NCBI GenBank assembly: GCA_033782935.1
Contig: JAWQEG010000079.1
Location: 372,001 to 436,000 of the forward strand
Direction: 5' to 3'
Origin: Petrolisthes cinctipes
Lineage: Eukaryota > Arthropoda > Malacostraca > Decapoda > Porcellanidae
DNA length: 64,000 nt
In this document: positions 28,651 through 42,329 of the stretch, piece after piece
Numbering within the stretch: position 1 is the stretch's first letter
How the letters are laid out: every line of letters begins with the position of its first letter
Program-made: the position numbers and the translations under genes
Notes under the pieces: model-generated
What the model saw: only the letters and a program-made list of their open reading frames with translations
Databases searched by the model: none
What the model was told of the DNA's origin: nothing

Positions 28651-31600
28651 GGTGGTGGGTGTGTGGGTGTTATTACAGTGCATGGACTGTAAATATCAAC
28701 AGTCATTTATAGAGTGGTGGGTGTGTGGCTGTCATTACAGTGCTTGGACTGTAAATATCAACAGTCAATTATGGGATGGTGGGAGTGTTGGTGTCATTAC
28801 AATGCTTAGACTGTAATTATCAACCATCCTTCATGGGTTGGTGGGTGTGTGGGTGTCATTACAGTGCTTAGACTGTAAATATCAACAGTCATTTTTTGGG
28901 TCGGGGGTGTGTGCGTGTCATTACAGTGCTTGGACTGTAAATATCAATAGTCAATCATGGGATGGTCAGTGTGTGGGTGTCATTACAGTGCTTGGACTGT
29001 AAATATCAACAGTCATTCATGAGGTGGTGGGTGTGTGGGTGTCATTACAGTGTTTTAACTATAAATATCAACATTCATTTATTGGGTGGTGGGTGTCATT
29101 AGAGTGCTTGGACTGTAAATATCAACAGTCATACATGGGGTGGTGCATGTGTGGGTGCTATGACAGTGCTTGGACTGTAAATATCAACAGTCATTCATGG
29201 GGTGGTGAGTGTGTGGGTGTCATTACATTTCCTGGACTGAAAATATAAATCATCATACATTAGGTGGTGGGTGTGTGGGTGTCATTACAGTGCTTGGACT
29301 GTAAATATCAAGAGTCATTAATGGTGTGGTGGGTGTGTGGATGTCATTAGAGTGCTTGGACTTTAAATATCAACAGTCATTCATAAGGTGGTGGGTGTGG
29401 GGGTGTCATTACAGTGTTTTGACTGTAAATATCAACAGTCATTCATTTAGTGGTGGGGGTTAGGGTGTCATTACAGTGCTTGGACTGTAAATATCAACAG
29501 TCATTTATGGGGTGGTGGGTGTGTGGGTGTCATTATAATGCTTGAAATGTTAATATCAACAGTCATTCATGGGGTGGTGGGTGTGTGGTTGTCATTACAG
29601 TGCATGGACTATAAATATTAAGTCATTCATTGTGTGGTGGGTGTGTGTGTGTGTCATTAGTGCTTGGACTGTAAATATCAACAGGTATTCATGGGGTGGT
29701 TGGTGTCATTACAGTTCTTGGACTGTAAATATCAACAGTCAATCATGGGGTGTTGGTAGTCATTAGAGTGTTTGGACTCTTAATATCAACAGTTATTCAT
29801 GGGGTTTTAAGTGTTTGGGTGTCTATGCAGTGCTTGGACTGTAAATATCAACAGTCAATCATAGGGTTGTGGCTTTTTGGGTGTCATTACAGTGCTTGGA
29901 CTGTATATATCAACAGTGAGTCATGGGGTAGTGGGTGTGTGGGTGTCATTATAGTGTTTGGACTGTAAATATCAACAATCATTCATGGGGTGGTAGGTGT
30001 GTGGGTGTCATTTCAGTGCATAGACTGTAAATATCAATAGTCATTCATGGGGTGGTGAGTGTGATGGTGTCATTACAGTGCTTAGACTGTATATATCAAC
30101 AATCATTCATGGGGTCGTGGGTGTGTGGGTGTCATTATAGTGTTTGGACTGTAAATATCAACAGTCATTCATGGGGTGGTGAATGTGTGGGTGTCATTAC
30201 ATAGCTTGGACTGTAAATATCAAGTTATTCAAGGGGTGGTGGGTATGTATTGTCATTATAGTGCTTGAACTGTAAATATCAACAGTCATTCATGGGGTGG
30301 TGGGTGTGTGGGTGTCATTACAGTGCTTGGACTATAAATATCAATTTATTCATGGTGTGGTGAGTGTCTGTGTGTCATTAGTGCTTGAACTGTGAATATT
30401 AACAGTCATTCATGGGCTGGTGGGTGGCATTACAGTGCTTAGACTCTAATATCAACAGTCATTTATTGGGTGGTGGGTGTGTGGGTGTCATTACATTGCT
30501 TGGACTGTAAATATCAATAGTCAATCATGGGATGGTCAGTGTGTGGGTGTCATTACAGTGCTTGGACTATAAATATCAACAGTCATTCATGAGGTGGTGT
30601 GGGTGTCATTACAGTGTTTTAACTATAAATATCAACATTCATTTATTGGGTGGTGGGTGTCATTAGAGTGCTTGGACTGTAAATATCAACAGTCATACAT
30701 AGGGTGGTGCATGTGTGGGTGTCATGACAGTGCTTGGACTGTAAATATCAACAGTCATTCATGGGGTGGTGAGTGTGTGGGTGTCATTACATTTCCTGGA
30801 CTGTAAATATAAATCATCATACATTAGGTGGTGGGTGTGTGGGTGTCATTACAGTGCTTGGACTGTAAATATCAACAGTCATTAATGGTGTGGTGGGTGT
30901 GTGGATGTCATTAGAGTGCTTGGACTGTAAATATCAACAGTCATTCATAAGGTGGTGGGTGTGGGGGTGTCATTACAGTGTTTTGACTGTAAATATCAAC
31001 AGTCATTCATTGAGTGGTGGGGGTTAGGGTGTCATTACAGTGCTTGGACTGTAAATATCAACAGTCATTTATGGGGTGGTGGGTGTGTGGGTGTCATTAT
31101 AATGCTTGAAATGTTAATATCAACAGTCATTCATGGGGTGGTGGGTGTGTGGTTGTCATTACAGTGCATGGACTATAAATATTAAGTCATTCATTGTGTG
31201 GTGGGTGTGTGTGTGTGTCATTAGTGCTTGGACTGTAAATATCAACAGGTATTCATGGGGTGGTTGGTGTCATTACAGTTCTTGGACTGTAAATATCAAC
31301 AGTCAATCATGGGGTGTTGGTAGTCATTAGAGTGTTTGGACTCTTAATATCAACAGTTATTCATGGGGTTTTAAGTGTTTGGGTGTCTATGCAGTGCTTG
31401 GACTGTAAATATCAACAGTCAATCATAGGGTTGTGGCTTTTTGGGTGTCATTACAGTGCTTGGACTGTATATATCAACAGTGAGTCATGGGGTCGTGGGT
31501 GTGTGGGTGTCATTATAGTGTTTGGACTGTAAATATCAACAATCATTCATGGGGTGGTAGGTGTGTGGGTGTCATTTCAGTGCATAGACTGTAAATATCA

Positions 31601-34600
31601 ATAGTCATTCATGGGGTGGTGGGTGTGATGGTGTCATTACAGTGCTTAGACTGTATATATCAACAATCATTCATGGGGTCGTGGGTGTGTGGGTGTCATT
31701 ATAGTGTTTGGACTGTAAATATCAACAGTCATTCATGGGGTGGTGAATGTGTGGGTGTCATTACATAGCTTGGACTGTAAATATCAAGTTATTCATGGGG
31801 TGGTGGGTATGTATTGTCATTATAGTGCTTGAACTGTAAATATCAACAGTCATTCATGGGGTGGTGGGTGTGTGGGTGTCATTACAGTGCTTGGACTATA
31901 AATATCAATTTATTCATGGTGTGGTGAGTGTCTGTGTGTCATTAGTGCTTGGACTGTGAATATTAACAGTCATTCATGGGCTGGTGGGTGGCATTACAGT
32001 GCTTAGACTCTAATATCAACAGTCATTTATTGGGTGGTGGGTGTGTGGGTGTCATTACAGTGCTTGGACTGTAAATATCAATAGTCAATCATGGGATGGT
32101 CAGTGTGTGGGTGTCATTACAGTGCTTGGACTATAAATATCAACAGTCATTCATGAGGTGGTGGGTGTGTGGGTGTCATTACAGTGTTTTAACTATAAAT
32201 ATCAACATTCATTTATTGGGTGGTGGGTGTCATTAGAGTGCTTGGACTGTAAATATCAACAGTCATACATGGGGTGGTGCATGTGTGGGTGTCATGACAG
32301 TGCTTGGACTGTAAATATCAACAGTCATTCATGGGGTGGTGAGTGTGTGGGTGTCATTACATTTCCTGGACTGTAAATATAAATCATCATACATTAGGTG
32401 GTGGGTGTGTGGGTGTCATTACAGTGCTTGGACTGTAAATATCAACAGTCATTAATGGTGTGGTGGGTGTGTGGATGTCATTAGAGTGCTTGGACTGTAA
32501 ATATCAACAGTCATTCATAAGGTGGTGGGTGTGGGGGTGTCATTACAGTGTTTTGACTGAAAATATCAACAGTCATTCATTGAGTGGTGGGGGTTAGGGT
32601 GTCATTACAGTGCTTGGACTGTAAATATCAACAGTCATTTATGGGGTGGTGGGTGTGTGGGTGTCATTATAATGCTTGAAATGTTAATATCAACAGTCAT
32701 TCATGGGGTGGTGGGTGTGTGGTTGTCATTACAGTGCATGGACTATAAATATTAAGTCATTCATTGTGTGGTGGGTGTGTGTGTGTGTCATTACAGTTCT
32801 TGGACTGTAAATATCAACAGTCAATCATGGGGTGTTGGTAGTCATTAGAGTGTTTGGACTCTTAATATCAACAGTTATTCATGGGGTTTTAAGTGTTTGG
32901 GTGTCTATGCAGTGCTTGGACTGTAAATATCAACAGTCAATCATAGGGTTGTGGCTTTTTGGGTGTCATTACAGTGCTTGGACTGTATATATCAACAGTG
33001 AGTCATGGGGTCGTGGGTGTGATGGTGTCATTACAGTGCTTAGACTGTATATATCAACAATCATTCATGGGGTCGTGGGTGTGTGGGTGTCATTATAGTG
33101 TTTGGACTGTAAATATCAACAGTCATTCATGGGGTGGTGAATGTGTGGGTGTCATTACATAGCTTGGACTGTAAATATCAAGTTATTCATGGGGTGGTGG
33201 GTATGTATTGTCATTATAGTGCTTGAACTGTAAATATCAACAATCATTCATGGGGTGGTGGGTGTGTGGGTGTCATTATAGTGCTTGGACTGTAAATATC
33301 AACAGTCATTCATAAGGTGGTGGGTGTGGGGGTGTCATTACAGTGTTTTGACTGTAAATATCAACAGTCATTCATTGAGTGGTGGGGGTTAGGGTGTCAT
33401 TACTGTGCTTGGACTGTAAATATCAACAGTCATTCATGGGGTGGTGGGTGTCATTATAATGCTTGAAATGTTAATATCAACAGTCATTCATGGGGTGGTG
33501 GGTGTGTGGTTGTCATTACAGTGCATGGACGATAAATATTAAGTCATTCATTGTGTGGTGGGTGTGTGTGTGTGTCATTAGTGCTTGGACTGTAAATATC
33601 AACAGTCATTCATGGGGTGGTTGGTGTCATTACAGTTCTTGGACTGTAAATATTAACAGTCAATCATGGGGTGTTGGTAGTCATTAGAGTGTTTGGACTC
33701 TTAATATCAACAGTTATTCATGGGGTTTTAAGTGTTTGGGTGTCTATGCAGTGCTTGGACTGTAAATATCAACAGTCAATCATAGGGTTGTGGCTTTTTG
33801 GGTGTCATTACAGTGCTTGGACTGTATATATCAACAGTGAGTCATGGGGTCGTGGGTGTGTGGGTGTCATTATAGTGTTTGGACTGTAAATATCAACAGT
33901 CATTCATGGGGTGGTAGGTGTGATGGTGTCATTACAGTGCTTAGACTGTATAAATCAACAATCATTCATGGGGTCGTGGGTGTGTGGGTGTCATTATAGT
34001 GTTTGGACTGTAAATATCAACAGTCATTCATGGGGTGGTGAATGTGTTGGTGTCATTACATAGCTTGGACTGTAAATATCAAGTTATTCATGTGGTGGTG
34101 AGTATGTATTGTCATTATAGTGCTTGAACTGTAAATATCAACAGTCATTCATGGGGTGGTGGGTGTGTGGGTGTCATTACAGTGCTTGGACTATAAATAT
34201 CAATTCATTCATGGTGTGGTGAGTGTCTGTGTGTCATTAGTGCTTGGACTGTGAATATTAACAGTCATTCATGGGGTGGTGGGTGGCATTACAGTGCTTA
34301 GACTCTAATATTAACAGTCATTCATGGGGTGATGGGTGTGTGGGTGTCATTACAGTGCTTGGACTGTAAATATAAACAGTTATTCATGGAGATGTGGGTG
34401 TTTGGGTGTCTATGCAGTGCTTGTACTGTAAATATCAACAGTCAATCATGGAGTGGTGAGTGTGTGGGTGTCATTAGAGTGCTTGGACTGTAAATATTAA
34501 CAGTCATTCATTGGGTGGTGAGTGTGTGGATATCATTAGAGTGCTTGGACTGTAAATATCAACAGTCATTCATAAGGTGGTGGGTGTGGGGGTGTCATTA

Positions 34601-36170
34601 CAGTGTTTTGACTGTAAATATCAACAGTCATTCATTGAGTGGTGGGGGTTAGGGTGTCATTACTGTGCTTGGACTGTAAATATCAACAGTCATTCATGGG
34701 GTGGTGGGTGTGTGGGTGTCATTATAATGATTGAAATGTAAATATCAACAGTCATTCATGGGGTGGTGGGTGTGTGGTTGTCATTACAGTGCATGGACTA
34801 TAAATATTAAGTCATTCATGATGTGGTGGGTGTGTGTGTGTGTCATTATTGCTTGGACTGTAAATATCAACAGTCATTCATGGGGTGGTTGGTGTCATTA
34901 CAGTTCTTGGACTGTAAATATCAACAGTCAATCATGGGGTGTTGGTAGTCATTAGAGTGTTTGGACTCTTAATATCAACAGTCATTCATGGGGTTTTGGG
35001 TGTTTGGGTGTCTATGCAGTGCTTGGACTGTAAATATCAACAGTCAATCATAGGGTTGTGGCTTTCTGGGTGTCATTACAGTGCTTGGACTGTATATATC
35101 AACAGTGAGTCATGGGGTGGTGGGTGTGTGGGTGTCATTACAGTGTTTTGATTGTAAATATCAACAGTCATTTATAGGGTGGTGGGTGTCATAGAGTGCT
35201 TGGACTATAAATATCAACAGTCATTCATGGGGTGGTAGGTGTGTGGGTGTCATTACAGTGCATAGACTGTAAATATCAATAGTCATTCATGGGGTGGTGG
35301 GTGTGAGGGTGTCCTTACAGTGCTTAGACTGTATATATAAACAATCATTCATGGGGTCGTGGGTGTGTGGGTGTCATTATAGTGTTTGGACTGTAAATAT
35401 CAACAGTCATTCAAGGGGTGGTGAATGTGTGGGTGTCATTACATTGCTTGGACTGTAAATATCAAGTCATTCATGGGGTGGTGGGTATGTGGGTATCATT
35501 ATAGTGCTTGAACTGTAAATATCAACAGTCATTCATGGGGTGGTGGGTGTGTGGGTGTCATTACAGTGCTTGGACTATAAATATCAATTCATTCATGGTG
35601 TGGTGAGTGTCTGTGTGTCATTAGTGCTTGGACTGTGAATATTAACAGTCATTCATGGAATGGTGGGTGGCATTACAGTGATTAGACTCTAATATCAACA
35701 GTCATTCATGGGGTGATGGTTGTGTGGGTGTCATTACAGTGCTTGGACTGTAAATATAAACAGTTATTCATGGGGATGTGGGTGTTTGGGTGTCTATGCA
35801 GTGCTTGTACTGTAAATATCAACAGTCAATCATGGAGTGGTGGGTGTGTGGGTGTCATTAGAGTGCTTGGACTGTAAATATTAACAGTCATTTATGGGGT
35901 GGTGGGTGTGTGGGTGTCATTACAGTGTTTTGACTGTAAATATCAACAGTCATTGATAGGGTGTTGGGTGTCATTACAGTGCTTGGACTGTAAATATCAA
36001 CAGTTATTCAAGGGGTGGTAAGTTTGTGGGTGTCATGACACTGCTTGGACTGTAAATATCAACAGTCATTCATGGGGTGGTGAGTGTGTGGGTGTTATTA
36101 CAGTTCTTGGACTGTATATATCAACCATTATTCATTGGTTGGTGGGTGTGTGGGTGTCATTACAGTACTC
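28651..36170 (+). repeat. Satellite block 9: 1.56-kb HOR, decaying copies
   Basis: No gene in this stretch. A unit of about 25 monomers starts with TATCAATAGTCAATCATGGG at 28941, 30511 and 32075, giving periods of 1,570 and 1,564 bp. The 6-bp difference is one loss of GTGGGT near 30597. Copies are nearly identical over the whole period. Copy 3 lacks one monomer near 32790 and two near 33015. Later copies are truncated: the marker TCATTCATAAGGTGG recurs at 32511, 33306 and 34566 (795 and 1,260 bp). A further segment at 34321 recurs at 35705 (1,384 bp). Diagnostic monomers include TTTTAACTATAAATATCAAC, GGTTAGGGTGTC, ATAATGCTTGAAATG and GGCTTTTTGGGTG. Confidence 0.85.
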
Positions 36171-39100
36171 GGACTGAAAATATTAATTGTCATTTATAGG
36201 GTGGTGGTTGTGTGGGTGTTATTACAGTGTTTGGACTGTAAATATCAACAGTCATTCATAAAGTGCTGGGTGTGTGAGTGTCATTACAGATCTTGGACTG
36301 CAAATATCAACAGTCATTAATGGAGTGGTGGGTGTGTGGGAGTCATTACAGTGCTTGGACTGTAAATATCAACAGTCATTAATGTGGTTAGGGTTTGCGG
36401 GTGTCATTACAGTGCTTAGACTGTAAATATCAACTGTCATTAATTGGGTGGTGGGTGTGTGGGTGTCATTACAGTGTTTGGACTGTAAATATCAACAGTC
36501 AATCATGGGGTGGACGGTGTGTGGGTGTCATTACAGTGCTTGGACTGTAAATATCAACTGTCATTCATGGGGTGGTGCGTGTATTGGTATAATGACAGTG
36601 CTTGGACTGTAAATATCAACAGTCATTCATGGGGTGGTAAGTGTGTGGGTGTCATTACAGTTCTTGGACTATAAATATCAACCCTTATTCATTAGGTGGT
36701 GGGTTTGTGGGTGTCATTACAGTGCTCAGACTGTAAATGGTAACAGTCATTCATGGGGTGGTGGGTGTGTGGATGTCTCTACAGTGCTTAGACTGTAAAC
36801 ATCAACAGTCATTTATGGGGTGGTGTGTGTGTGAGTGTGATTACAGTGCTTGGACTATAAATATTAACCGTCATTTATGTGATTGTGGGTGTTTGGGTGT
36901 CATTACAGTGCATGGACTGTAAATATCGTCAGTCATTTATGGGGTTGTGGGTGTGTAGGTGTCATTACAGTGCTTGGAGTGTAAATATCAAAATTAATTC
37001 TTGAGGTGGTGGGCCTGTGGGTATCATTACAGTGCTTAGACTGAAAATATCAACAGTCATTTATGGGGTGGTGGGTGTGTGGCTGTCATTATAGTGCATG
37101 GACTGTAAATATCAACAGTCATTCATAGAGTGGTGGGTGTGTGGCTGTCATTACAGAGCTTGGACTGTAAATATCAAGAGTCAATCATGGGGTGGTGTGT
37201 GTGTGGGTGTCATTACAGTGCTTAGAATGTAATTATCAACAGTCCTTCATGGGTTTGTGGGTGTGTGGGTGTCATTACAGTGCTTGGACTGTAAATATCA
37301 ACAGTCAATCATGGGGTGGTGGGTGTGCGGGTGTCATTACAGTGTTTTGACTGTAAATATCAAAAGTCATTTATAGGTGATGGGTGCGTGGGTGTCATTA
37401 CAGTGTTTTGATTGTAAATATCAACAGTCAATTATATGTTGGTTTGTGTCATTAGAGTGCTTGGACTGTAAATATCAACAGTCATTCATAGGGTGGTGGG
37501 TGTGTGGGTGACATTACATTGCGTGGACTGTAAATATCAACAGTCATTTATGGGGTGGTGGGTGTGTGGGTGTCATTACAGTGCTTGGACTGTAAATATC
37601 AACAGTCATTTATGGAGTGGTGGGTGTGTGGGTGTCATTACAGTGCTTGGACTCTATATATAAACAAGCATTCATGGGGTGGTGGCTGTGTGGGTGTCAT
37701 TACAGTGCTTAGACTGTATATATTAACAGTCATTTATTGGGTGATGGGTGTGTGGGTGTCATTACAGAGCTTATACTGTAAATATCAACAGTCATTCATA
37801 GGGTGGTGGGTGTGTGAGTATCAATTCAGAGCTTGCACTGTAAATATCAACAGTCATTCAGGGTGTGGTTGGTGTGTAGGTGTCATTACAGTGCTTGGAC
37901 TGTAAATATCAAAAGTCATTCTTGGGGTTATGGGTGTGTAGGTGTCATTACATTGCTTAGAATGTAAATATCAACAAACATTTATTGGGTGGTGGGTGTG
38001 TGGCTGTCATTACAGTGCTTGGACTGTAAATATCGACAGTCAATCATTGGGTGGTGGGTGTGTTGGTTTCATTATAGTGCTTGGACTGAAAATATCAACA
38101 GTCATTCATGGGGTGTTGGGTGTGTGGGTGTCATTACAGTGCTTGGACTGTAAATATCAACAGTCATTTATGGGGTGGTGGGTGTGTGGGTGTTATTACA
38201 GTGCATGGACTGTAAATATCAACAGTCATTTATAGAGTGGTGGGTGTGTGGCTGTCATTACAGTGCTTGGACTGTAAATATCAACAGTCAATTATGGGAT
38301 GGTGGGTGTGTTGGTGTCATTACAATGCTTAGACTGTAATTATCAACCATCCTTCATGGGTTGGTGGGTGTGTGGGTGTCATTACAGTGCTTAGACTGTA
38401 AATATCAACAGTCATTTTTTGGGTCGGGGGTGTGTGGGTGTCATTACAGTGCTTGGACTGTAAATATCAATAGTCAATCATGGGATGGTCAGTGTGTGGG
38501 TGTCATTACAGTGCTTGGACTGTAAATATCAAGAGTCATTAATGGTGTGGTGGGTGTGTGGATGTCATTAGAGTGCTTGGACTGTAAATATCAACAGTCA
38601 TTCATAAGGTGGTGGGTGTGGGGGTGTCATTACAGTGTTTTGACTGTAAATATCAACAGTCATTCATTGAGTGGTGGGGGTTAGGGTGTCATTACAGTGC
38701 TTGGACTGTAAATATCAATAGTCATTTATGGGGTGGTGGGTGTGTGGGTGTCATTATAATGCTTGAAATGTAAATATCAACAGTCATTCATGGGGTGGTG
38801 GGTGTGTGGTTGTCATTACAGTGCATGGACTATAAATATTAAGTCATTCATTGTGTGGTGGGTGTGTGTGTGTGTCATTAGTGCTTGGACTGTAAATATC
38901 AACAGTCATTTATGGAGTGGTGGGTGTGTGGGTGTCATTACAGTGCTTGGACTCTAAATATAAACCAGCATTCATGGGGTGGTGGGTGTGTGGGTGTCAT
39001 TACAGTGCTTAGACTGTATATATTAACAGTCATTTATTGGGTGGTGGGTGTGTGGGTGTCATTACAGAGCTTGGATTGTAAATATCAACAGTCATTCATA

Positions 39101-42100
39101 GGGTGGTGGGTGTGTGAGTATCATTTCAGAGCTTGGACTGTAAATATCAACAGTCATTCAGGGTGTGGGTGGTGTGTAGGTGTCATTACAGTGCTTGGAC
39201 TGTAAATATCAAAAGTCATTCTTGGGGTTATGGGTGTGTGAGTGTCATTACATTGCTTAGACTGTAAATATCAACAAACATTTATTGGGTGGTGGGTGTG
39301 TGGCTGTCATTACAGTGCTTGGACTGTAAATATCGACAGTCAATCATTGGGTGGTGGGTGTGTTGGTGTCATTATAGTGCTTGGACTGAAAATATCAACA
39401 GTCATTCATGGGGTGTTGGGTGTGTGGGTGTCATTACAGTGCTTGGACTGTAAATATTAACTGTGATTTATGGGGTGGTGGGTATGTAGGTGTCATTACA
39501 GTGTTTGGACTGTAAATATCAAAAGTCATTCTTGGGGTGGTGTGTGTGTGGGTGTCATTACAATGCTTAGACTGTAAATATCAACAGTCATTTATGGGGT
39601 GGTGGGTGTGTGGGTGTCATTACAGAGCTTAGACTGTAAATATCAACAGTCATTTATGGGGTGGTGGGTGTCATTAGAGTGTTTGAACTGTAAATATCAA
39701 CAATTTTTCATGGGGTGGTGGTAGTGTGGGTGTCATGACAGTGCTTGGACTGTAAATATCAACAGTCATTCATGGGTTGGTGAGTGTGTGGGGGTTATTA
39801 CAGTTCTTGGACTGTAAATATCAACCATCATTCATTGGGTGGTGGGTGTGTGGGTGTCATTACAGTGCTTAAAATGTAAATATTAACAGTCATTCATGGA
39901 GTGGTGGGTGTGTGGCTGTCATTACAGTGCTTGGATTGTAAATATCAACAGTCAATCATGGGGTGGTGGGTGTGCGGGTGTCATTACAGTGTTTTGACTG
40001 TAAATATCAAAAGTCATTCATAGGTGGTGGGTGTGTGGGTGTCATTACAGTGTTTTGATTGTAAATATCAACAGTCAATTATAGGTTGGTTGGTGTCATT
40101 AGAGTGCTTGGACTGTAAATATCAACAGTCATTCATGGAGTGGTTGGTGTGTTGGTGACATTACATTGAGTGGACTGTAAATATCAACCATAATTCATGG
40201 GGTGATGGGTGTGCGGGTGTCTTTACAGTGCTTTGACTGTAAATATCAACAGTCATTCATATGGTGATGGGTGTGAGGGTGTCATTACAGTGCTTAGACT
40301 GTAATTATCAACAGTCATTCATGTGGTGGTGGGTGTGTGGGTGTCATTATAGTGCTTGGACTGTAAATATAAACAGTCACTCATGGGGTGGTGGGTGTCT
40401 GTGTGTCATTAGTGCTTGGACTGTAAATATTAACAGGAATTTATTGGGTGGTGGGTGTGTGAGTGTCATTACAGAGCTTTGACTATAAATATCAACAGTC
40501 ATTCATGGGGTTGTGGGTTTTTGGGTGTCTATGCAGTGCTTGGAGTGTAAATATCAACAGTCAATCATGGGCTGGTGGGTGTATGGTTGTCATTACAGTG
40601 CTTGGACTCGAAATATCAACAGTCATTCATGGGGTGGTGGGTGTGTGGGTGTCATTACAGTGCTTAGACTGTAAATATTAACAGTCATTTATTAGGTGGT
40701 GGGTGTGTGGGTGTCATTACAGAGCTTGGACTGAAAATATCAACGGTCATTCATAGGGTGGTGGGTGTGTGAGTATCATTACAGAGCTTGGACTGTTAAT
40801 ATCAACAGTCATTCAGGGGGTGGTTGGTGTGTAGGTGTTATTACAGTGCTTGGACTGTAAATATCAAAAGTCATTCTTGGCGTTGTGGGTGTGTGGGTGT
40901 CATTACATTGCTTAGACTGTAAATATCAACAAACATTTATTGGGTGGTGGGTGTGTGGCTGTCATTACAGTGCTTGAACTGTAAACATCAACAGTCAATC
41001 ATGGGGTGGTGGGTTTGTTGGTGTCATTACAGTGCTTAGACTGTAAATATCAACAGTCATTTATGGGGGGGTGGGTGTGTGGGTGTCATTATAGTGCTTA
41101 GACTGTAAATATAACAGTCCTTTATGGGGTGGTGGGTGTGTGGCTGTCATTACAGTGCTTGGACTGTAAATATCAACAGTCAATCATGGGGTGGTGGGTT
41201 TGCGGGTGTCATTACAGTGTTTTGACTGTAAATATCAAAATTCATTTATAGGTGGTGGGTGTGTGGGTGTCATTACAGTGTTTTGATTGTAAATATCAAC
41301 AGTCAATTATAGGTTGGTTGGTGTCATTAGAGTGCTTAGACTGTAAATATCAACAGTCATTCATGGGGTGGTGTGTGTGTGATTGACATTACATTGCGTG
41401 GACTGTAAATATCAACCATAATTCATTGGGTGGTGTGTGTGCGGGTGTCATTACAGTGCTTTGACTCTAAATATCAACAGTCATTCATAGGGTGATGGGT
41501 GTGAGGGTGTCATTACAGTGCTTAGACTGAAATTATCAACAGTCATTTATGTGGTGGTGGGTGTGTGGGTGTCATTATAGTGCTTGGACTGTAAATATCA
41601 ACAGTCACTCATGGGGTGGTGGGTGTCTGTGTGTCATTAGTGCTTGGACTGTAAATATCAACAGTCATTCAAGGGGTGGAGGGTGGCATTACAGTGCTTG
41701 GACTCTAAATATCAACAGTCATTTATAGAGTGGTGGGTGTGTGAGTGTCATTAAATAGCTTTGACTATAAATATCAACAGTCATTCATGGGGTTGTGGGT
41801 TTTTGGGTGTCTATGCAGTGCTTGGAGTGTAAATATCAACAGTCAATCATGGGGTGGTGGGTTTGTGGTTGTCATTACAGTGCTTGGACTGTAAATATCG
41901 ACAGTCATTTACAGGGTGGTGGGTGTGTGGGTGTCATTACAATGTTTTGATTGTAAATATCAACAGTCATTCATAGGGTGGTGGGTGTTATTAGAGTGCT
42001 TGTACTGTAAATATCAACAGTCATTCATGGGGTGGTGGGTGTGTGGGTGTCATTATAGTGCTTGAACTGTAAATATCAACAGTCACTCATGGGGTGGTGG

Positions 42101-42329
42101 GTGTGTTAGTGTCATTACAGTGCTTGGACTGTAAATATCATCCGTCATTTATGGGTTGGTGTTTGTGTGGGTGTCATTACAGTTCCTGGACTGTAAAAAT
42201 TAACAGTCATTCATAGGGTGGTGGGTGTGTGAGTGTCATTACAGAGCTTGGACTGTAAATATCAACAGTCATTCATGGGGTGGTGGGTGTGTGGGTGTCA
42301 TTACCGTGCTTAGACTGTAAATATCAACA
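36171..42329 (+). repeat. Satellite block 10: 1.2-1.3 kb HOR copies
   Basis: No gene in this stretch. The segment with GCGGGTGTCATTACAG and TTTTGACTG followed by a CAAAAGTCA or CAAAATTCA monomer begins at 37327, 39974 and 41202 (spacings 2,647 and 1,228 bp). The segment at 37600-38130 recurs at about 38900-39430 (offset 1,300 bp). The marker GATGGGTGTGAGGGTG occurs at 40266 and 41494 (1,228 bp) and again at 42530. Between these, about 38200-38880 is a remote copy of 28680-29650 with an internal deletion. Confidence 0.75.
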
